Shown here: piece by piece, positions 51,872 to 60,778 of the stretch | How the letters are laid out: each line of letters starts with the position of its first letter | Position numbering within the stretch: position 1 is the first letter of the stretch | Source of the DNA: UBA7985 sp965661545 | GTDB taxonomy: Bacteria > Pseudomonadota > Alphaproteobacteria > UBA7985 | Length of the DNA stretch: 64,000 bases | Direction: 5' to 3' | Assembly: GCA_965661545.1 (NCBI GenBank) | Contig: CBFIEF010000001.1 | Location: 1 to 64,000, forward strand | Notes under the pieces: generated by a model | Told to the model about the DNA's origin: nothing | The model's input: the letters and a program-made list of their open reading frames with translations, nothing else | Database searches by the model: none | Translations under genes and position numbers: made by a program

Positions 51872-52933
51872 ATGAAGCAGTCGCGGTCTTCCTTGTCCGA
51901 GGGATTTTTCAAGATTGGTGCTGACCAGAAAATTAGCCCCGATGTTTGGGAAGACTTGCGGGTTCTCTTGGCTTTTTCTCGCGCTGGTACGATTGCTAAG
52001 TGCGCAGAATTGCTAGGCGTGACCCAGCCCACTGTCATCCGAAAACTGGCAGCGCTCGAAGCCGCAATAGACCGTCGTTTGCTGGTTCGTAGCACGCGGG
52101 GATCGTCCTTGACCCAAGAAGGCGAAAAGCTGGTAGCGCTGGCAGATCAGATCGATCGTCAAGTTTCGACAGCTGTAAACGCCACGGCCATTGATCGTTC
52201 AGAAATCGTGGGCAACGTACGAGTGTCGTGCACGGACGGCTTGCTCAGCGATTGGCTCGCGCCACGGGTTGAGGAATTCCAAGCCGAATACCCCTCTGTT
52301 TCGCTAGAGCTGTACTCAACCAACGAGCCGCCGCAATTGGAGCGCCGGGAAGTTGATGTGGTGTGCTCATTTCTAGATTTTCAGAACGCCAATGTTCTGT
52401 CCCGTCGCGTGGGTTTTGTGCACTTGGTTCCCTTCGTTTCCAAGTCTTTCGTCAAGCGCTATGGCATGCCGCCTGAAAATGGGGATTGGAGCCAATATCC
52501 AGTCGTTGACCATGTTGCCTATCGTGACATGGTCGCAGGCTTTGCGGACTGGATGAAGCTGACGGCTAATTCGCAGATGAAATACGTGAGCAACAACTCC
52601 ACCACCTACTACCATTTGGTGCGGACAGGCTTGGGCATTGGCTTTTTGGGCAACTATGCCGCGCTGGATCCCGAGTTGCTGCCTGTGCCCGGCCATCCCG
52701 CACACACCATGACACCGCTCTATGTTGGGGCGTTGAGGGTATTACACGACGACCCATCGGTGGGGGCCGTGGTTGATTGGGTCCAACAAACTTTTGAGCG
52801 GGCGGGAGATCCGTGGTTCCGTAAGGACTTGATTCAACCCGATTCTACTGAACTTCAGAAGAGTGCAGAAACCCGCGAGAAACTGGAAAGTTTGCTTGGT
52901 GGACAGGTGATGCCCCAAAAGCGCCAAGCTTGA
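51872..52933 (+). CDS. LysR family transcriptional regulator
   Basis: 353 residues, slightly long for the family because of an N-terminal tail of about 25 residues. Helix-turn-helix: FSRAGTIAKCAELLGVTQPTVIRKLAALE, then RLLVRST; the rest is an effector-binding domain. GGAGAG is too close to the ATG at 51863, so I took the ATG at 51872. It is co-directional with the glucosidase and lies just before serC. Its targets cannot be told from position, since typical LysR regulators act on a divergent gene and none is divergent here. Confidence 0.88.
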   Translation: MKQSRSSLSEGFFKIGADQKISPDVWEDLRVLLAFSRAGTIAKCAELLGVTQPTVIRKLAALEAAIDRRLLVRSTRGSSLTQEGEKLVALADQIDRQVSTAVNATAIDRSEIVGNVRVSCTDGLLSDWLAPRVEEFQAEYPSVSLELYSTNEPPQLERREVDVVCSFLDFQNANVLSRRVGFVHLVPFVSKSFVKRYGMPPENGDWSQYPVVDHVAYRDMVAGFADWMKLTANSQMKYVSNNSTTYYHLVRTGLGIGFLGNYAALDPELLPVPGHPAHTMTPLYVGALRVLHDDPSVGAVVDWVQQTFERAGDPWFRKDLIQPDSTELQKSAETREKLESLLGGQVMPQKRQA

Positions 52934-52963
52934 GGGCTTGATTTATACCTCAGCTTTGGGTCT

Positions 52964-53005
52964 TCTGGTCTGGCTTGGCGGAGCAAACCGCCACCAGACT
53001 AGAGG
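52964..53005 (+). promoter_or_regulatory. serC leader hairpin (serC RNA motif) covering the ribosome site
   Basis: TCTGGTCTGG (52964-52973) pairs with CCAGACTAGA (52994-53003) with one G-U, and an inner GGCGG/CCGCC stem closes a 6-nt loop. The right arm runs into AGAGG (53001-53005), the serC ribosome site 8 nt before the ATG. This matches the position and one-hairpin form of the 'serC motif' described upstream of alphaproteobacterial serC operons. That the hairpin masks the ribosome site is inference. Confidence 0.75.
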
Positions 53006-53013
53006 TTTGAACT

Positions 53014-54273
53014 ATGACGACGCACGACGTGCGTTCGCTTGCCGCACCTGTGTGTGCGCCAGCGGATTCACCTAGCGGCGCAGGTAATGCGCCCGTGGCT
53101 ATGCCCACGACAAAACCCCAAGATCCGAATTTCTCTTCCGGTCCCTGCACCAAGTTTCCCGGCTGGTCAGTCGACAAACTTGTCGATGCTGCCGTCGGAC
53201 GCTCACACCGGGCCAAAGAACCCAAAGCTAAGCTGAAAGCCGTCATTGACCGCTCAAAGGCCATGCTGGGGTTGCCAGATGATTGGATGCTGGGGATTGT
53301 CCCTGGTTCCGATACTGGTGCGGTTGAGATGGCCATGTGGTCCATGCTCGGCGCGCGCCCGGTGACAATTTTGGAATGGGAAAGCTTTTCCAAAGACTGG
53401 GCGACGGACGCCATCAAACAGCTGAAGCTGAGCGACGCACAGGTCATGAAGGCCGGCTACGGTGAATTGCCAGACCTCGCTGCTGTTGACCCTTCCCACG
53501 ATGTCGTTTTCCCCTTCAACGGCACGACCTCCGGCGTTCGTGTGCCCAACATGGATTGGGTCGCTGATGACCGTGAAGGGCTTGTGATTTGCGATGCAAC
53601 CTCGTCTGCCTTTGCGATGGACATGGACTTCAGCAAATTGGACGTTGTGACATGGTCTTGGCAAAAAGTGCTCGGCTCTGAAGCCGCGCACGGCATGCTG
53701 GCCCTTTCACCGCGCGCGGTTGCTCGATTGGAAAGCTTTGCCCCCGATCGTGCCTTGCCGAAGCTGTTCCGGATGACCAAAGCCGGCAAGATCAACGCCG
53801 GCATTTTTGAAGGCGCTACCATCAACACCCCGTCCATGTTGGCTGTCGAAGACGTGCTGGCGGCCTTGGACTGGGCAGACAGCATTGGCGGCGGACCGGC
53901 CTTGATCGCCCGCGCCAACGCGAATTTTGCAGCGCTGGACGCGTGGGTTCAGAAGACCGATTGGATCGATTGGCTCGCCGCTGATCCCGCAACGCGGTCG
54001 AGCACGTCCATGTGCTTGAAAATCACCGATCCGGCATTCCAGCAATTGCCAGCCGATGAGCAAGCCGCCTTCTGTAAGGCCTTGGTCCAGCTGATCGAAA
54101 CCCAAGACGCTGGCTACGACTTCAACGGCTACCGCGACGCACCAGCTGGTTTGCGCATCTGGGGTGGTTCAACGGTCGAGTCCAGCAACATCGAAGCCCT
54201 CATCCCATGGTTGGAGTGGGCATTCGCAACACAATACACCGCAACTTTTGCATCGAAGGAAAACGCAGCATGA
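53014..54273 (+). CDS. serC: phosphoserine aminotransferase
   Basis: 419 residues, somewhat longer than the 360-390 typical of the family because of a polar N-terminal stretch (about 1-33). PLP enzyme converting 3-phosphohydroxypyruvate to phosphoserine. Seen: FSSGPCTKFPGW, NGTTSGVRVPN, CDATSSAFAMDMDFSKLD with the PLP Asp, and VTWSWQKVLGSEAAHG with Lys218 as the likely PLP lysine. The AGAGG site favours the ATG at 53014 over the Met at 53101. The stop overlaps serA by 4 nt. Confidence 0.93.
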   Translation: MTTHDVRSLAAPVCAPADSPSGAGNAPVAMPTTKPQDPNFSSGPCTKFPGWSVDKLVDAAVGRSHRAKEPKAKLKAVIDRSKAMLGLPDDWMLGIVPGSDTGAVEMAMWSMLGARPVTILEWESFSKDWATDAIKQLKLSDAQVMKAGYGELPDLAAVDPSHDVVFPFNGTTSGVRVPNMDWVADDREGLVICDATSSAFAMDMDFSKLDVVTWSWQKVLGSEAAHGMLALSPRAVARLESFAPDRALPKLFRMTKAGKINAGIFEGATINTPSMLAVEDVLAALDWADSIGGGPALIARANANFAALDAWVQKTDWIDWLAADPATRSSTSMCLKITDPAFQQLPADEQAAFCKALVQLIETQDAGYDFNGYRDAPAGLRIWGGSTVESSNIEALIPWLEWAFATQYTATFASKENAA

Positions 54274-55871
54274 GCGCGAAACCCAAAATTCTGATTTCTG
54301 ATTCCCTGTCCACACAGGCCGTACAAACCTTTGAAGAGATGGGCTGTGATGTCACTGTTTCGGGCAAACTGACGCCTGATGAGCTGATGCACATCATCCC
54401 AGAATACGACGGCTTGGCCGTTCGCTCGGCGACCAAAGTCACGCCGGAGTTGCTGGAAAAGGCGACAAAGCTGAAGGTTGTGGGCCGGGCTGGAATTGGG
54501 GTCGATAACATCGACGTCAACGCCTGTACCCGCAACGGTGTCGTCGTGATGAACACGCCCTTTGGCAACGCCATTACGACCGCTGAACATGCGATTGCGA
54601 TGATGTTCGCGCTGGCGCGGCACATTCCACAAGCCAATGCGTCCACCCATCAGGGGCTTTGGGAAAAGTCCAAGTTCATGGGAACCGAGCTGACGGGCAA
54701 GACCCTCGGTTTGGTCGGCGCGGGGAACATTGGTTCCATCGTTGCGTCTAAAGCCATTGGAATTGGCCTGAAGGTCATCGCGTTTGACCCCTTCCTCTCT
54801 GACGAGCGCGCGAAAGACTTGGGCGTGACCAAGGTTGAGCTGGACGAGCTGTTGGCCAAAGCCGACGTCATCACGCTGCACGTGCCAAAGACGGCGCAGA
54901 CGGAAAACATGATCAACGCCGACGCCTTCAACAAAATGAAGAAGGGCGTGATGCTGGTAAACTGCGCGCGCGGGGGACTGGTTGACGAGACGGCCCTGCT
55001 GGGTGCGTTGGAAAGCGGTCACGTGCGCGGTGCAGCGCTGGACGTTTTTGCAGTTGAGCCTGCGAAAGAAAACGCGCTGTTCGGTCACCCAAGCGTCATT
55101 TGTACCCCGCACCTTGGGGCTTCCACCCAAGAAGCGCAGGAAAAGGTTGCGGTGCAAGTTGCCGAACAGATGGCCAACTACGTTGTCGATGGCGCCGTGC
55201 AAAACGCCCTCAACACCCCATCGCTGACCGCAGAAGATGCGCGCAAGCTGGGGCCGTGGATTGATCTGGCTAAGCAGCTTGGCTCGATGATTGGTCAGCT
55301 GACGGACGAAGAAATCCTCGATATGCAGATCGAATACTGCGGTGATGCTGCGGGCCTCAAGCACGAGCCGATCACCAATGCGGCGCTAGCGGCGATGCTG
55401 GGCACCAAGTTTGCGTCTGTAAATCTCGTGAACGTGCGGGATATGGCTAACCAGCGTGGGATCAACATCAAAGAAACCCGCACCGACAGCGCAGGCGACT
55501 ATCAGGCGGTAATCCGCATTCTGGTCTCTACACCGGCCTTCAGCCGGTCGATTGCCGGGACGATGATGGCGGGTCGCCCGCGGATCACGGAGATCAAGGG
55601 CATCCAGCTAGAATCCACTTTGGGCCGCTATATGCTGTATATCACCAACAAGGACCAGCCGGGTTTGATTGGTGCGGTTGGCTCGCGGATGGCGGAAAGC
55701 GGGATTAACATCGCAAACTTCCACCTGGGCCGTTTGGCGCAAGGCGGGGACGCCATTGCCTTTTTAGAAATCGACAGTGCGGTTAGCGACGAAGACCTGA
55801 ATATTCTGCAATCGTTGCCGCAGATCGACCGCTGCACCTTCCTTGAATTCCCAGAAATGAGTGAAGCTTAA
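54270..55871 (+). CDS. serA: D-3-phosphoglycerate dehydrogenase
   Basis: 533 residues, the long form with an intervening domain and a C-terminal ACT domain. First step of serine synthesis. Seen: KVVGRAGIGVDNID, the NAD site LGLVGAGNIGSIVASKA, NCARGGLVDE, and the catalytic CTPHLGAST; the ACT domain runs RYMLYITNKDQPGLIGAVGS to the end, probably for serine feedback. The ATG at 54270 overlaps the serC stop as ATGA; the frame is open further upstream inside serC. Confidence 0.96.
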   Translation: MSAKPKILISDSLSTQAVQTFEEMGCDVTVSGKLTPDELMHIIPEYDGLAVRSATKVTPELLEKATKLKVVGRAGIGVDNIDVNACTRNGVVVMNTPFGNAITTAEHAIAMMFALARHIPQANASTHQGLWEKSKFMGTELTGKTLGLVGAGNIGSIVASKAIGIGLKVIAFDPFLSDERAKDLGVTKVELDELLAKADVITLHVPKTAQTENMINADAFNKMKKGVMLVNCARGGLVDETALLGALESGHVRGAALDVFAVEPAKENALFGHPSVICTPHLGASTQEAQEKVAVQVAEQMANYVVDGAVQNALNTPSLTAEDARKLGPWIDLAKQLGSMIGQLTDEEILDMQIEYCGDAAGLKHEPITNAALAAMLGTKFASVNLVNVRDMANQRGINIKETRTDSAGDYQAVIRILVSTPAFSRSIAGTMMAGRPRITEIKGIQLESTLGRYMLYITNKDQPGLIGAVGSRMAESGINIANFHLGRLAQGGDAIAFLEIDSAVSDEDLNILQSLPQIDRCTFLEFPEMSEA

Positions 55872-55873
55872 AC

Positions 55874-56512
55874 ATGCCAAAATACCAACTCCTTGTCTCC
55901 GACATGGATTCCACCGTCGCTGCGGGGGAAACCATTGTTGATATGGCGGACGCCCTTGGGATCGGACCGAAGATTGCCGAAATTACGGAACGTTCCATGC
56001 GCGGTGAGTTGGACTTCCGGCAAGCGCTCGAAGAGCGGGTGATGATGCTGCGTGGTTTGGAGCTTTCCACCATTCAGCACATCGCCAAGGAAGTGGGCTT
56101 GTCCGATGGTGCGCACGAATTGCTTCGGGCGTGCAAGTCGGCAGGGCTCCGGACGGTGCTGGTCAGCGGTGGGTTCGATCTGATCGCTGAGGTTGTTGGG
56201 GCGGGGCTCGGATTTGACCGAGTGGTGTCCAACCGGCTGGAGCTTGAGGGCGAGGCTCTATCGGGCAAAGTGATTGACCCGATTGTGACGGCTGAAACCA
56301 AGGAATCCGTCTTGCTGGCGGAGTGTCAGGGTCTGCGCATTGAGCCTGCGCGCGCCATTGCTTTGGGTGACGGGGCCAACGACATCGCGATGATCCGAGC
56401 CGCAGGGCTTGGCGTGGCTTATCGAGGCAAACCGATCACGCGGGAAGCGGCGGACCTCGCCATTGATCATCTCCGGGACTTGATCCCCTATCTATCCCAA
56501 GAGGACGAATGA
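55874..56512 (+). CDS. serB: phosphoserine phosphatase
   Basis: 212 residues, HAD superfamily. Last step of serine synthesis. Seen: LVSDMDSTVAAGE with Asp10 and Asp12, the GELDFRQALEERV cap motif, VSGGFDLIAEVV, and GDGANDIAMIRAAGLGVAY. It follows serA by 2 nt, so serC-serA-serB is one operon. A terminator with a TTCG loop follows 3 nt after the stop. Confidence 0.95.
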   Translation: MPKYQLLVSDMDSTVAAGETIVDMADALGIGPKIAEITERSMRGELDFRQALEERVMMLRGLELSTIQHIAKEVGLSDGAHELLRACKSAGLRTVLVSGGFDLIAEVVGAGLGFDRVVSNRLELEGEALSGKVIDPIVTAETKESVLLAECQGLRIEPARAIALGDGANDIAMIRAAGLGVAYRGKPITREAADLAIDHLRDLIPYLSQEDE

Positions 56513-56514
56513 CA

Positions 56515-56546
56515 AAAACAGCGGGGCTTCGGTCCCGCTTTTTTTT
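56515..56546 (+). terminator. intrinsic terminator after serB with cTTCGg loop
   Basis: AGCGGGGC and GTCCCGCT form an 8-bp stem closed by the extra-stable TTCG tetraloop with a G-U, followed by eight T. Confidence 0.9.
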
Positions 56547-56628
56547 GTTTTCCCCTCTGTCGCAGGAGTGGAGTTTGGCTTTGCGTCTCGGTCCGTTCGT
56601 GGTCATATCGGTGCCGGAGGATTTAGTC

Positions 56629-58005
56629 ATGACACAACCTGCTTTGCTTGACGCCTTGCGGACCCGCTTCGGGGATCGTTTTTCGACAGCGGCAGCCATT
56701 CTTGAGCGCCACGGAAAGGACGAAGCCCATCACGCGGGTGTGCCGCCGGATGGCGTTGTTTTTGTGCAAACAACCGAAGAAGTCGTTGAGGTTGTAAACC
56801 TGTGTGCCGCCCATGACGCGCCCATCATCCCTTTTGGCACCGGCACTTCGCTGGAAGGCCATATCAACGCGATCCGGGGTGGTATCTCCGTCGATTTGAG
56901 CATGATGACGGCTGTTCTCGAAGTGAACGAGGCGGATTTGGATTGCCGGGTCCAAGCGGGTGTGACGCGTAAGGCGTTGAACGAGGAACTGCGCGCGACG
57001 GGTCTGATGTTTCCCATCGATCCCGGCGCTGACGCATCACTGGGCGGCATGACCGCGACGCGGGCCTCTGGCACCAATGCTGTGCGCTATGGAACGATGA
57101 AGGACAACGTACTGGGCCTCACGGCGGTGTTGGCCAACGGCGAGATTGTCCGCACGGGTGGACGCGCGCCCAAATCGTCAGCGGGCTATGACCTCACGCG
57201 GCTGTTGGTGGGGTCTGAGGGGACATTGGCGATCATCACCGAAATCCAGCTCAAGCTCTACGGCCAGCCTGAAGCAGTTTCCGCTGCCGTTTGCGCCTTT
57301 CCGGATATTGATGCGGCGGCAAACACGGCGATCATGGTGAAGCAGATGGGCATTCCCGTCGCTCGGATGGAGTTGGTGGACGGGGATTCCATTCGCGCGG
57401 TTAATCAGGTCGATGGTCTGGGTATGCAGGAAAAGCCGCACATCTTCTTTGAATTTCACGGCACTGATGATTGGGTCAAAGAGCAAGCCGAGCTGACGCA
57501 GGCAATTGCGATGGACTTGGGCGGCGAAGACTTCAGCTGGTCCACCAAGCCCGAAGAGCGCACGCGCCTGTGGAACGCTCGACATAACATGTTTTACTCG
57601 GTTCAGCGGATGCGGCCCGGTTCATCGGCTTGGCCTACGGATGTTTGCGTCCCGATCTCGCGGTTGGCGGAGTGTATCAACGCGACGGTGGCGGATCTGG
57701 AGCAAACCGATGTGCTGGCGCCCATTGTTGGGCATGTTGGCGACGGTAACTTTCATCTCGCTTTCCTGTTCGATAAGGATGACGAGCGGGCATTGGAGCA
57801 GGTGAACTGGGTCAACTCGCGCATGATTGATCGCGCGTTGGAGATGGGCGGCACCTGTACCGGAGAGCACGGCGTGGGTCACGGTAAGATGAAGTATCTT
57901 GAGCGCGAACACGGCGCGGAAGCAGTGGCGATGATGGTGGCCATCAAGCGCGCGTTGGATCCTCAGAACATCATGAATCCGGGTAAAGTCTTGCCGATGA
58001 ACTGA
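56629..58005 (+). CDS. FAD-binding oxidoreductase, GlcD/D-lactate dehydrogenase type
   Basis: 458 residues. Flavoprotein of the VAO/PCMH family that oxidises 2-hydroxy acids such as D-lactate or glycolate. Seen: PIIPFGTGTSLEGHINAIRG for FAD binding, PGADASLGGMTATRASGTNA, and the C-terminal FAD-oxidase domain with GHVGDGNFHLAF, GEHGVGHGKM and DPQNIMNPGKVLP. GGAGGA lies a few bases before the ATG at 56629; the frame is open to 56509 through the serB terminator, which makes the longer version unlikely. Substrate not settled. It converges with the AEC gene with 2 nt between stops. Confidence 0.9.
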   Translation: MTQPALLDALRTRFGDRFSTAAAILERHGKDEAHHAGVPPDGVVFVQTTEEVVEVVNLCAAHDAPIIPFGTGTSLEGHINAIRGGISVDLSMMTAVLEVNEADLDCRVQAGVTRKALNEELRATGLMFPIDPGADASLGGMTATRASGTNAVRYGTMKDNVLGLTAVLANGEIVRTGGRAPKSSAGYDLTRLLVGSEGTLAIITEIQLKLYGQPEAVSAAVCAFPDIDAAANTAIMVKQMGIPVARMELVDGDSIRAVNQVDGLGMQEKPHIFFEFHGTDDWVKEQAELTQAIAMDLGGEDFSWSTKPEERTRLWNARHNMFYSVQRMRPGSSAWPTDVCVPISRLAECINATVADLEQTDVLAPIVGHVGDGNFHLAFLFDKDDERALEQVNWVNSRMIDRALEMGGTCTGEHGVGHGKMKYLEREHGAEAVAMMVAIKRALDPQNIMNPGKVLPMN

Positions 58006-58007
58006 CC

Positions 58008-59009
58008 CTAGAGGCCGAGGTCAGCACGGAAGTAGGACAGCAGCGCGGTTAGGGTGAAAAAGGCGATGCTGGTCGAAACCAAAATCGCTGCTGACGCTTC
58101 GCTGGATCGCTTGCCGTAGGCTGTGGCCATGATAAAGGCGTTCGTTGCTGTGGGCGTCGCAGCCAGAATAACGCAGGTTGCGAAAACGGCGGGTTCCAGA
58201 TTGAACAAAAACGCAGCCAGAAGCGCCGTGACGACAGGATGAACGACAAGCTTGAGCGTTCCTGTGGAGACCAGCAACGGTGCCGCTTCACGCATGTTGG
58301 AGATTGGGCGCAAGGCCATCCCAACACCGATGGAAAACAGCGCCACGCCAAAGGCGGTGGCAGACAGCATTTCGAGCGCTGGAAAGACAAAATCGACTGA
58401 TGCGCTGAAAAATGGTGGCCAGTAGGGGCGCACGGCGCTCAGTGCGAAGCCGATGGCAAAGGGCCAAAGGAACGGATTGGTTGCGATGCTGCGCAGTGTT
58501 TTTCGGCCTGCGCGAAGGATTGACGCCACCGCGCTTCCACTGCCGTTTTCTGTGCGATCCTTATCAATTTCATGCAGCGCAAAGCCTGCGATCGAAATGA
58601 TAATGATGTCGGCAGCCAGCAGTGAAAACGCGACAAAGATCCCCGGTCCGCCGAGCAGCTCGAGCGCCAGTGGGATCCCCATGTAGCCGGAATTGCCCCA
58701 CGTGGATGTTGTTCCTAAGGCAGCAGTGTCGCCAAGGGAAAGCCGGAACAGACCGCCGTGGATGATCCAGGAAAGCACGATGATCGTGGTGTTTGCGCCC
58801 ATGAAGATCAGCAAGATCTGAACGTCAAAGCCGCTGAGAACGTCTTGTTCGAGCAGCTTGGAAAGGAACATGGCGGGCAGGGCAAAATACAGCAGGTAGT
58901 TGTTAAAAACCTTCGCCGAATCGAGTTTGAAAAACCCAAGTCTGCCAGCCAGATAACCCAGCATGATGACCATAAAGAAGGGGGCAACGATCCCAACCAA
59001 CTCCAACAA
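58008..59009 (-). CDS. AEC family transporter
   Basis: 333 residues with about ten hydrophobic segments, of the auxin efflux carrier/malonate-type family; inner membrane carrier for organic acids. Seen: an opening LVGIVAPFFMVIMLGYLAGR and WGNSGYMGIPLALELLG, the central motif. Start: a TTG at 59009 (a second in-frame TTG is one codon upstream) behind AAGGA. As it faces the lactate/glycolate-type oxidase, it may carry a related organic acid, but this is only inference from position. Confidence 0.87.
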   Translation of the reverse strand: MLELVGIVAPFFMVIMLGYLAGRLGFFKLDSAKVFNNYLLYFALPAMFLSKLLEQDVLSGFDVQILLIFMGANTTIIVLSWIIHGGLFRLSLGDTAALGTTSTWGNSGYMGIPLALELLGGPGIFVAFSLLAADIIIISIAGFALHEIDKDRTENGSGSAVASILRAGRKTLRSIATNPFLWPFAIGFALSAVRPYWPPFFSASVDFVFPALEMLSATAFGVALFSIGVGMALRPISNMREAAPLLVSTGTLKLVVHPVVTALLAAFLFNLEPAVFATCVILAATPTATNAFIMATAYGKRSSEASAAILVSTSIAFFTLTALLSYFRADLGL

Positions 59010-59213
59010 TCGCCTAATCCTTAATTTGGTGAGACTAAAACGCTCTTTCGATCACCATGACGGCCCGCAGAGACTTCGGCAATTGTCGCTCGGTCGTTTT
59101 CAGACATGCGAAAGTCGTACCCGTGCCAACCGACCTTTGACCAATCGCTTAAACGGGAATTTATCTATAGATGTGCGCATTGCTTTTGACGCACCGGATT
59201 CAGGGAGACAACC

Positions 59214-59921
59214 ATGTCCGATGATGATCTTGATTTGAACGCCCTCAACGATGACGAACTCGTCGAGCAGATGGGCGACGACCTCTACGATGGACTGAAA
59301 GAGGAAATCGAAGAGTCGACCCGAATCCTGTTGGACCGTGGTTGGACGCCATACGACGTACTGACCAAGTCATTGGTTGCCGGTATGACGGTTGTTGGCG
59401 AAGATTTCCGGGATGGCATCTTGTACGTTCCAGAGGTCTTGATGGCGGCAAACGCGATGAAGGCTGGCATGACGATCCTGAAGCCGCTTCTGGCCGAAAC
59501 TGGCGCCCCGCGTATCGGCTCGATGGTGATTGGGACCGTAAAGGGCGACATCCATGACATCGGCAAGAACCTTGTTTCCATGATGATGGAAGGCGCTGGG
59601 TTTGAGGTTGTGGACATCGGCATTAATAACCCGGTTGAGAACTACCTTGACGCTATCGAAGAGCATAAGCCTGACATCCTCGGCATGTCCGCGCTGCTAA
59701 CCACGACCATGCCTTACATGAAGGTCGTGATCGAGACGCTGGTCGAGAAGGGCATGCGCGACGACTACATCGTCTTGGTCGGCGGTGCGCCGCTGAACGA
59801 AGCCTTTGCTGAGAGCATCGGTGCGGATGGCTACTGCCGTGACGCTGCTGTTGCCGTTGAAACTGCCAAGGATTTTGTGGCCCGTCGCCACAACATGATT
59901 GGTGCCCGAGCAAACGCCTAA
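59214..59921 (+). CDS. corrinoid (B12-binding) methyltransferase protein
   Basis: 235 residues. Methyl carrier in cobalamin-dependent methyl transfer. Seen: the N-terminal helical B12-binding cap (about 20-95, LTKSLVAGMTVVGEDFRDG, YVPEVLMAANAMKAG), then the Rossmann part with DIHDIG at 112-117 (cobalt-ligand His114) and LGMSALLTTTMPYMK, VLVGGAPL. It resembles MtbC/MtaC-like proteins; in Rhodobacterales such a protein may be the B12 subunit of a split methionine synthase. GGGAGA lies before the ATG. The methyltransferase and reactivation proteins are not in the window. Confidence 0.92.
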   Translation: MSDDDLDLNALNDDELVEQMGDDLYDGLKEEIEESTRILLDRGWTPYDVLTKSLVAGMTVVGEDFRDGILYVPEVLMAANAMKAGMTILKPLLAETGAPRIGSMVIGTVKGDIHDIGKNLVSMMMEGAGFEVVDIGINNPVENYLDAIEEHKPDILGMSALLTTTMPYMKVVIETLVEKGMRDDYIVLVGGAPLNEAFAESIGADGYCRDAAVAVETAKDFVARRHNMIGARANA

Positions 59922-60642
59922 ACCCACGAATGCCCCCGCCCGACGGACACGGTCCGGCGGGCGTGCGGGCCGTGCAGAGCGCGACCAAGGTCGCCGCGCA
60001 GTTCCCAGCATCGAAGCCCGTGATGGGGCCGCTGGGTTTCAGCATCCTGAAAAACCCCTCATTATCATTTGCGGCGCATTAGGGGCGGAAACCAAAGCGG
60101 TTTTGGCCGCTGCGGGCTTGTCTGACGCCTTTGAGATCACGGCACTGCCAGCCATCTGGCACAACTTCCCAGACCGGATTCCAGCGGGTGTTGAAACCAA
60201 AGCCGTTCAAGCTCGAAAAGACCGCGCTGACCGCCCCATCTTTGTTGGTTATGCCGATTGCGGCACAGGCGGGCTGTTGGACGAGGTGTGCGATCGGTTG
60301 AACCTGACCCGAATCGCAGGTCCACATTGCTACTCATTTTTTGCTGGAGAAGCGGAATTCAACGCACTGGCAGAGGAAGAGCTGGGCACGTTCTACCTTA
60401 CGGATTTTCTTGCCCGCCATTTTCAGACATTGATCTGGGAAGGCATGGGGCTGGAGGGAAACCCTGACATGCTTGGAACCATGTTCGGCGGGTACAAACG
60501 TCTGATCTATCTTGCCCAAACAGACGATAGCGCTTTGACCGACCTCGCACGCGGCGCTGCGGCGAAGCTGGAGCTGGACTTCGACCGAGTCTTTACAGGT
60601 TATGGCGAACTTGGGGACTTTGTCGCCGCGGCGGCTCCCTAA
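59899..60642 (+). CDS. DUF1638 domain protein
   Basis: 247 residues from a TTG at 59899; a GTG one codon later is also possible, and both overlap the corrinoid gene by about 20 nt. The first 50 residues are Arg/Pro-rich and may not be translated. The core begins LIIICGALGAETKAVL and contains ALPAIWHNFPDRI, FVGYADCGTGGLLDEVC, GPHCYSFFAG and FLARHF, which match DUF1638. The family is often next to corrinoid methyltransferase genes, and its Cys/His residues could bind a metal or cofactor. Exact role unknown. Confidence 0.82.
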   Translation: MVPEQTPKPTNAPARRTRSGGRAGRAERDQGRRAVPSIEARDGAAGFQHPEKPLIIICGALGAETKAVLAAAGLSDAFEITALPAIWHNFPDRIPAGVETKAVQARKDRADRPIFVGYADCGTGGLLDEVCDRLNLTRIAGPHCYSFFAGEAEFNALAEEELGTFYLTDFLARHFQTLIWEGMGLEGNPDMLGTMFGGYKRLIYLAQTDDSALTDLARGAAAKLELDFDRVFTGYGELGDFVAAAAP

Positions 60643-60739
60643 CGAGAGTGCTGTGCTGTCCTTGCAATCAGGCAGGGCGAGGGTTACATCATGAAGGGTA
60701 AGGCTCGGACGCGGGTGTCCCTGAGCTTAGGCGGGGCCT

Positions 60740-60755
60740 CCCAGAGACTTCTGGG
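60740..60755 (+). other. small hairpin in the mreB leader
   Basis: CCCAGA and TCTGGG pair perfectly around GACT, ending 23 nt before the mreB ATG. There is no good ribosome site between it and the ATG. Its function, if any, is unknown. Confidence 0.3.
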
Positions 60756-60778
60756 CGACCCATTTACGGATTCATGGC

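Noticed and set aside
54129..55364. 411-codon open frame antisense to serC-serA
   Set aside because: Covers parts of two well-supported genes and shows no domain. Similar long antisense frames at 42191-43204 and 1482-2264 were rejected for the same reason.
59010..59213. Cobalamin riboswitch before the corrinoid gene
   Set aside because: The conserved B12-box core GCCACTG-type sequence was not found in the 200-bp leader.
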